Shown here piece by piece: positions 57,900-64,000 of a stretch of 64,000 nucleotides of DNA. The notes beneath the pieces are model-generated. The model saw only the letters and a list, made by a program, of their open reading frames with translations, made no database searches and was not told where the DNA came from. The stretch is taken from contig NC_089868.1 in the NCBI RefSeq assembly GCF_036373705.1, forward strand, positions 11,719,020 to 11,783,019, read 5' to 3'. The DNA comes from Amia ocellicauda (Eukaryota; Chordata; Actinopteri; Amiiformes; Amiidae). A program made the translations under genes and the position numbers. Positions within the stretch are counted from its first letter, which is position 1. Each line of letters begins with the position of its first letter.

Positions 57900-60207
57900 C
57901 AGCAGGCGGCCATGACTATCCCTCGATTCCTGTCCTGCTCTCTCCTTCCTCTCAGCGTGCACCTGCACACCATTGCCTCCCTAATGCATCTAACCTCATC
58001 TCCCTGCCTCTCCCCTCCTCCTCCCTCCCCTCTATTCCACTCTCTGGAGGCCTGTGGAACTGCCACTCAGCTTCCAACAAGGCCGACTTCATCTCCGCCT
58101 TTGCCTCCCACCAGTTTCTGGATTTCCTCACTCTCACCAAGACATCGATCTCCCCTGCTGCTGTATCCTCTCTGTTTGTCCTGTCCCACTCCCCTCGTCT
58201 TACCAGGCAGGGAGGAGGAACAGGGCTCCTGCTCTCCCCCTCTCTGTCCCACCCCTGCTCTCCTCTATCATGGCTAACAGCTTTGAATTCCATGCAGTAG
58301 AACTCGCCTCTCCCTTCTAGTTCTCTACTGCCCTCCTGGAAGAACTTGACTTCCTTCTCTCCTCCCTCCCCTCACTGTCCTCACCTACCATCCTCCTGGG
58401 AGAGTTCAACATCCACCTCTCCAACCCCTCCCACTCTGCCAGATTTCTCCCCTCCTCCACTATTTTAAGTTCTCTCTCTCCCTGTCTCCCCCCACTGCAA
58501 GCTAGATCTAATCTTTTCTAGAGGCTGCTCCCCTTTGACACTCTCCGTGACACCCCTGGACATCTCAGACCACCACTTAATCTTTCTCCCTTTCTCTCCC
58601 CTCCCCTCCCCCCCCACCCCCCCCACCCCACCTACTCCCTCTGTCACCTTCCACCGTAATCTCCCCTGCGTCTCCCCCTCCACTGCTCTCACTCTCATCT
58701 TCCATTGACTGTTTTTCCCATCTGTCTGTTAACTGTGCTACCTCCTCTTTGTTTTCCTCCCTCACCTCCTCCCTTGATTCTGTGCTCTCACGTCTCGTCC
58801 TGTTCGTCCCTCCCCTCCTTAGCCTTGGATCTCTTCTGTTCTCCGCTCAACCCACTCAACAACGCTCAAGTTTGCGTGCCGCTGAACAGAAGTGGAAGAG
58901 GTCCAAACTCCCAGCTGCCCAGCTACCGCGCTCTACTTTCCACATTCTCCTCCTCACTCACCTCAGCCAAGAAGTCTTCCTTCCAATCACTCTTTGAATC
59001 CTGTCAACAACCCCAGCAAACTCTACTCCACCTTCTCCTCCCTCTTTGCCCCCCTCCTTTTCCTCCTCCTTCCTCACACTCTGCTGATGATTTTGCCTCC
59101 TTCTTCTCCTCTAAGATCAGACATCCACAAGCTCTTCAACAGTCCCCTCACCTCTCCCATCACGCCCAAGCCTCCCATCGATCAAGCTTCCTTTTCTTCA
59201 TTCTCACCTCTCTCGGACTCTGATCTTTCTTCTCTCCTCCTAGGTCACAAACCCACAACATGTGCCCTGGACCCTCTCCCCACTCACCTCCTCCAAGCAA
59301 CTGCCCCTGATCTACTCCCCTTCATCTCCTCTCTACTCAACTCCTGTTCCTTATCCACACCCGAACCTCTCCTCACAGGTGTACCCCAAGGCTCCATCCT
59401 GGGCCTCCTCCTGTTCTCTCTCTACACTCGCTCCCTGGGCCCCCTCATCCCATGGTTTCTCTTACCATTTTTATGCAGATGATGCCCAGATCTTCCAGTC
59501 TTTTCCCTCCTCTAACACTCTCATCCCCTCTCGCATCTCTTCCTGCTTGTCTGCTTTCTCTGCCTGCATGCACTCACACCACCTAAAGGTCAACCTCTCC
59601 AAATCTGATCTCCTCTTTCCCCCACTCTTCCTCACCTTTGCTAACCTCTCCATCTCAATCCCCTTGGAATCTACGACACTCTCTCCCTCTTCTTCCGCTA
59701 AAAACCTAGGAGTCACCCTCGATCCTGCGCTCTCCTACACTCAGCACCTCACCACGCTGACATGCACCTGCAGATTCTTCCTGAGCAACATACGCCAAAT
59801 CCGACCCTTCCTCACCAACTACTCAACCCAGCTGCTTGTCCAGTCGGTGGTCCTCTCCCGCCTGGACTACTGCAACTCCCTCCTGGCCGGCCTGCCTGCA
59901 ACTACCACCCGCCGCTCCAGCTCATCCAGAACTCTGTGGCTCGTCTGGTATTCTCTCTGCCCCGATTCACACATACTATTCCACTGCTCCACTCCCTTTT
60001 AACTTTGACTTAACATCTTGTCTGCACTCCTCAGCTTTTACAATCTAGGATGTAAGACCTTATATATTGTTTAGTGTATATCTTGTATACACTTGTGTAA
60101 ATTCTGAATTTGTAAAAAGTATTATGCCTTTAACTGCACTGTATTATTGCACTTTGTATTGCACTTATATGTTGTAAGTTGACCTGGACAAGGGCATCTG
60201 CTAATAA

Positions 60208-60238
<31 letters not shown>

Positions 60239-60240
60239 TA
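57900..60240 (+). mobile_element. L2-clade LINE, long but defective copy
   Basis: An L2-type ORF2 can be followed in pieces across several frames. The endonuclease start is GGLWNCHSASNKADFISAF. The endonuclease end is KLDLIFSRGCSPLT, then SDHHLIF (58500-58580). A linker containing FASFFSSKI follows. The reverse-transcriptase box is TGVPQGSILG (59378-59405) and the catalytic box is FYADDAQIF (59468-59495). The region after it is KNLGVTLDPALSYTQHL and VLSRLDYCNSLLAGLP. The RT fingers between LLNSCSLST and TGVPQGS are deleted, and the C-terminus after TIPLLHSL jumps into 3' UTR. The 3' end is GTAAGTTGACCTGGACAAGG, then GCATCTGC and (AAT)n (60202-60240). Frameshifts and deletions make it inactive. 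The coding strand is strikingly C/T-rich. Confidence 0.92.
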
Positions 60241-60814
60241 GAACCAAGAGAGCTGTGGATAAATACAGACAGGAAGTATTGCTATTTTGTGGACCTTCTT
60301 GTACAAAAAACACTAAAACTCAAATTCTTGGTGATGTAAGTGGTGGATCTAATTCCATCTGTGCTTTGTAACCTACGTTCTACAGACATTCCACAGTTTC
60401 GTATGTCAGTCCAAAAGAAAGTATTGATTTCGGCAAATTTTAAGTCCACCTCCAGTTTTTCCATAATTAAGTGTAATAATGCTTACAATTACATGGCTAC
60501 CCCTTAGATAAATGTGCTCCAATTCATCAGTGCTGAGATCCTTCTGTATTGTTTTCTTATACAGGTACCTAAAGTGAGGTTATTGATTTCCACTCACACA
60601 GCATGTACCCCCCACAACCTCTGGCACTTTGAATCAAAGCTGAAGTGACAGATGCCTTTCCCTAAAACAATACAAGATTAACTTTGTTGACCTTGTTTCA
60701 ATAACCAATTATTGCTACTACATGAATAGTCCATTTTACTCTAATTAGAACTAAACTTACTAAAGTTTTAGATTTTGTTGATTTGCTATTACAGCATTAT
60801 ATCTATTAATCAGT

Positions 60815-60885
60815 GTATATTTTCTGACAGCTGTAAACCACCCTGGGTATGGGCATCTAATTTAATCATAATATTAATAAATGGT
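60815..60885 (+). mobile_element. Short L2-type 3' tail fragment
   Basis: GTAAACCACCCTGGGTATGG followed by GCATCTAATTTAATC and AATATTAATAA parallels the end of the L2 copy 600 bp upstream. It could be an independent short insertion or the tail of an L2-dependent SINE. Confidence 0.4.
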
Positions 60886-63800
60886 GTTCATTCCAACAAA
60901 ATAGGGTAGAAGATAGGAATTCACTTTTTATTTATTGTGGATGAAATATGGCATATGGTTAAGAAAGAAAATATGCATTTAAAAATATATTGGTTTTGAT
61001 ATCATACGCAATGACAAAAGGCACTGAGGCTTTCCTCCCAATAACAAAACATATTCTCTATTTTACCCCTGTAGCGAGAATTCAGATCCGTTTGATAATG
61101 AGATATGAGAAAAAAAACTAAATCATTTTTTTTTATATGACTTTAGTTTGGTTCTTAAAAAAAAAGATGCACTATTTTATGTTCCCTGCTGTCTGATAAC
61201 ACCGAGTTGTCAAGGAGCTCTTTAAATTCTTAGGATTTTCTGGATTCTGGAAGGTGTGACTTCATTGGGTGAAGTCACCCAATGGGAAAATAGCCTGAGG
61301 GTTCAGATCTGACATGGAAACTTTCTTACAGCGCAGTGCTGAACACAGCGGAACTGTCTTGAGTTTGACCTTCCACAGCTGTCGAGATGATGTGGCTCTG
61401 AGCCACTTCAGCCTGTAGCCGTGAATGTCAGCCTCTCAGGTCAGTGCACAAAGACAGAGCATTAATCCAATATAGCCCAACTGTAGGCTACCACATGCAC
61501 GCTTTTCATTGCAAATTCATGGCTGGGATTATTTTATGTCGCATATTAGTATATTATAATTCAGACCAGCTGCTGTCGTCCCAGTTAATGTCAAGAAAAG
61601 CTATGAATAAAGAAGCTAGCCATTGTTCTCACGTTATTCCTGAATTCTTCTTCATATTATCTGTTTGCCGAGGACAGGTACCATGATATTTGCTATCCTA
61701 TGCCAATTTCCCAGTTGTCACATGAGAGAAGAGTGTTTGCTTACATTACGACACAGTGAACCACTAGTCACATGACTTAACAAACAGCCCTGGGCAGGAA
61801 GCAAACTAAAATGACTAAGCTGCTTTGCAAACTTTCAATGAGCTTGAAAAGAGCATTACCAAGACAGGTACAGTAGCTGGTTTAGCTAAGTCTTAATATG
61901 GGGAGAAAACACAATTTTTTAAAGACAATGTCACTGAAAAAGACACTTCTGGATCACTACCTAGATTTCAATTCAGTCCTGTCAGAAAATAAGCTTTAGT
62001 GTGTTGTTCATTTTCCAAAAGCTGTGACTCATGCGCCGTAATCAGTCGTGTGTTTAAGCCGATTCCCTTATTTAAGATATGACCCACACGCTTCCCCCTC
62101 TCCTGTGAATAATCAGCCCGGGGGAGCCTGCACTAGCAGCAGGTTAATGCATGTGCCCCTGTTTTAAAACAGCAGGCATATGGTTACTAATACTTATTAA
62201 ACTTGTACTCTGCTTTCTAAACCAAGAAATGCATTAGGCAATTCCTGTGTGATTGTTGTGTGACACAAAACAACCTGATACACCAATTTAAGCTTGAAAC
62301 CCTTAAGTGGAACAGCAACATACTCCTCACAGTCAGGTGTCTTTTTTACAAGAAGGGCACAACATTATTAAGCAGTAACCCTCAGCAAAGAGGGAATTAT
62401 CATAGATTACATTTTCATCAGCAATTAGCTTGATGTGAGACAAAGAACAGAGATCAGTACATAATTACTCGTTATTCACAATGAGGAGTTTGTTTGTCTG
62501 TAGTTTTTTTTTTTTAACAGTCCATTAAAAAATGTGTTATTTTCCATTGTCCATGTATGTATGGAAAGGACCACTAGTATACTTGCTGGTGAAAATAAAT
62601 CCCAACGCAATTTCACTGTGACATTTTCCAAGAAAAGGAAGGATTAGATATATAAAAATAAAAAAAACAGAAAACTTCATGTACATCATCTAAAATGATA
62701 CAACCATGCTTTAAAGATGGTCTCATCCAAAAATAAATCCCAGTGCTGGAATTGGAGGTTGTGATTGCCCACCTGTCTCTCGTTTGAAGGCCCTTTGTTG
62801 TTTGATATTGGTTGCAAATGTCAGAGTGCTGTGAAGTGCGTCAGGTGTTGGAAACTAGCAGGGATAGATCTACAGCTCTCAGATAAAGTGTGTGTGTGTG
62901 TGTGTGTAGGGGGGAGGGGGGGGAGATGTTTGTGAAAGCAAGATCCCAGACCCTTGTCATCAGTCTGTAAAACCCAGATCACGATGACAAGTTGGCAGCC
63001 CCCCTGCATCCTCACTCAGCACTCATTTCCCAAAAGGACTGGCAGAGCGGACACAACAGGGCCAGACGGTCACGCACACACCCCTGCCCCCGCCGACTGA
63101 ACTCCTTCATAGCACTTGTGTGATAGCAGTTACTGTGTGGAGTCTTGTACATATGGCAAATCACTCTGGTAAACTGGCCCTCAGGGTCTCTAGTTTACAG
63201 TTAAAAAGGCAACTGCTTACATAACTGATGTGATTTTAATTTTACTTTTTCTCTCTTTCCGTTTTCCTCTGGCCCTTCTTCGGGGGTAGCAAAGGGTCTC
63301 TGTGAATTTGAATGCATGTCGTCTGTATTTGTGCTACTTTCACTTCTGTCTACACCATGGGGTCTACCTGGATTTCACGGAGATTCACATTCGCAGGAGA
63401 AATGCTTTGATTTTCCTAGAAACAAACAACAAGTAAAAATCATGGCAAAATAGTGAGGCCATTGCAGAACAACTCAGAAGCACATTCATTATTCACAGCA
63501 GCTTTCAGTTTCCTTCGATTATTGCCTTTTACCTAGAATATCATAATCAGCCACAGATAATAACACTCTTCTTTGAGGATACAGCAGCTGGCAAGAAACC
63601 ATTTCTGCAGAAGGCGTGACAAAAGTGCATTGACTCGACAATGACAGAGGCAAAGATTCCTTCCAAGCAGCCACACATTCAAGAGTATGCAATTTACAGC
63701 ACTCTGAATGAAAGTGCCGCTATTCCCACACAATTACTGCAAATTTGTTGCATTATCTGGCGAGAGTAAGCATGTATCAATGAAATAGCATTATCTGGAT

Positions 63801-64000
63801 ATTGAACCTCTGCAGAACAATTTAAATAGAACAGATTCTCTCAAGTCCAGAGAAAAAAATCAATGTTGCCCTTTTGTCGTCTATCTGAGCGTTCACATGT
63901 ATTTCTGATGCTGTATATCACACAGCACATTAAAGATGTAACGGATGGCTTAAAGGTCCCACAAATGCATTTAAGACTAGTACCAAAGCAATGTCCCTTA
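60886..64000 (-). other. ddah1 intron 1, distal part in window
   Basis: No coding exon recognised. Contains overlapping hairpins at 61257-61284, a (GT)10 run (62888-62907) next to a G-rich patch, and a slightly GC-richer segment near 63000-63100 that does not encode ddah1 exon 1. Confidence 0.6.
62888..62907. repeat. (GT)10 dinucleotide repeat followed by G-rich tract
   Basis: Ten GT units, then AGGGGGGAGGGGGGGGAGAT; the purine tract has four or more G-runs and might form a G-quadruplex. Confidence 0.9.

Noticed and set aside
57878..58320. Several long Pro/Ser/Leu-rich plus-strand frames and minus-strand frames
   Set aside because: All result from the C/T-rich L2 endonuclease remnant; only one frame at a time matches L2 protein.
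62990..63110. GC-richer patch considered as ddah1 exon 1 or promoter
   Set aside because: Neither strand encodes the conserved exon 1 residues, and no donor site or CpG cluster is present.

Overview
This window is vertebrate chromosomal DNA, most likely from a ray-finned fish. It has long introns with canonical GT-AG borders, low coding density, and fish-type repeats: a Tc1-like transposon, L2-clade LINE copies with (AAT)n tails, and a MITE whose ends begin CAGCTCTGG. I cannot fix the species. Three protein genes are supported. All lie on the minus strand in the order ddah1 > bcl10 > c1orf52, the same order and orientation I know from human chromosome 1p22, so this is a conserved vertebrate synteny block.

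Layout. 1-6.2 kb: no gene recognised; an 84-nt near-perfect hairpin near the left edge. 6.45-8.08 kb: complete three-exon c1orf52 homologue (220 aa) with a CpG-bearing promoter. 8.6-9.46 kb: dead Tc1-like element, then an L2 3' tail. 14.25-16.46 kb: complete three-exon bcl10 (244 aa; CARD plus Ser/Thr-rich tail ending in a MALT1-type cleavage motif) with CRE, E-box, CCAAT and ETS motifs upstream. 21.04-37.93 kb: exons 2-6 of ddah1 (equivalent to human residues 102-285, with Asp127, His173 and Cys274 all present). Exon 1 is not in the window, so ddah1 intron 1 fills everything from 37.93 kb to the right edge (>26 kb). That intron holds an (AT)35 run, a SINE-like remnant, a MITE, two L2 copies and simple repeats.

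Function. bcl10 encodes the adaptor linking CARD-coiled-coil scaffolds to MALT1 in NF-kB signalling. ddah1 encodes the enzyme that degrades asymmetric dimethylarginine, relieving inhibition of nitric-oxide synthase. c1orf52 (UPF0690) has no established role. The three are neighbours by ancestry, not an operon. I found no sign of an undescribed multi-gene system. The most unusual unexplained items are the hairpin at 464-547, a perfect 38-bp inverted repeat at 32.70/33.36 kb, and three CTCF-like core motifs spread across the locus.
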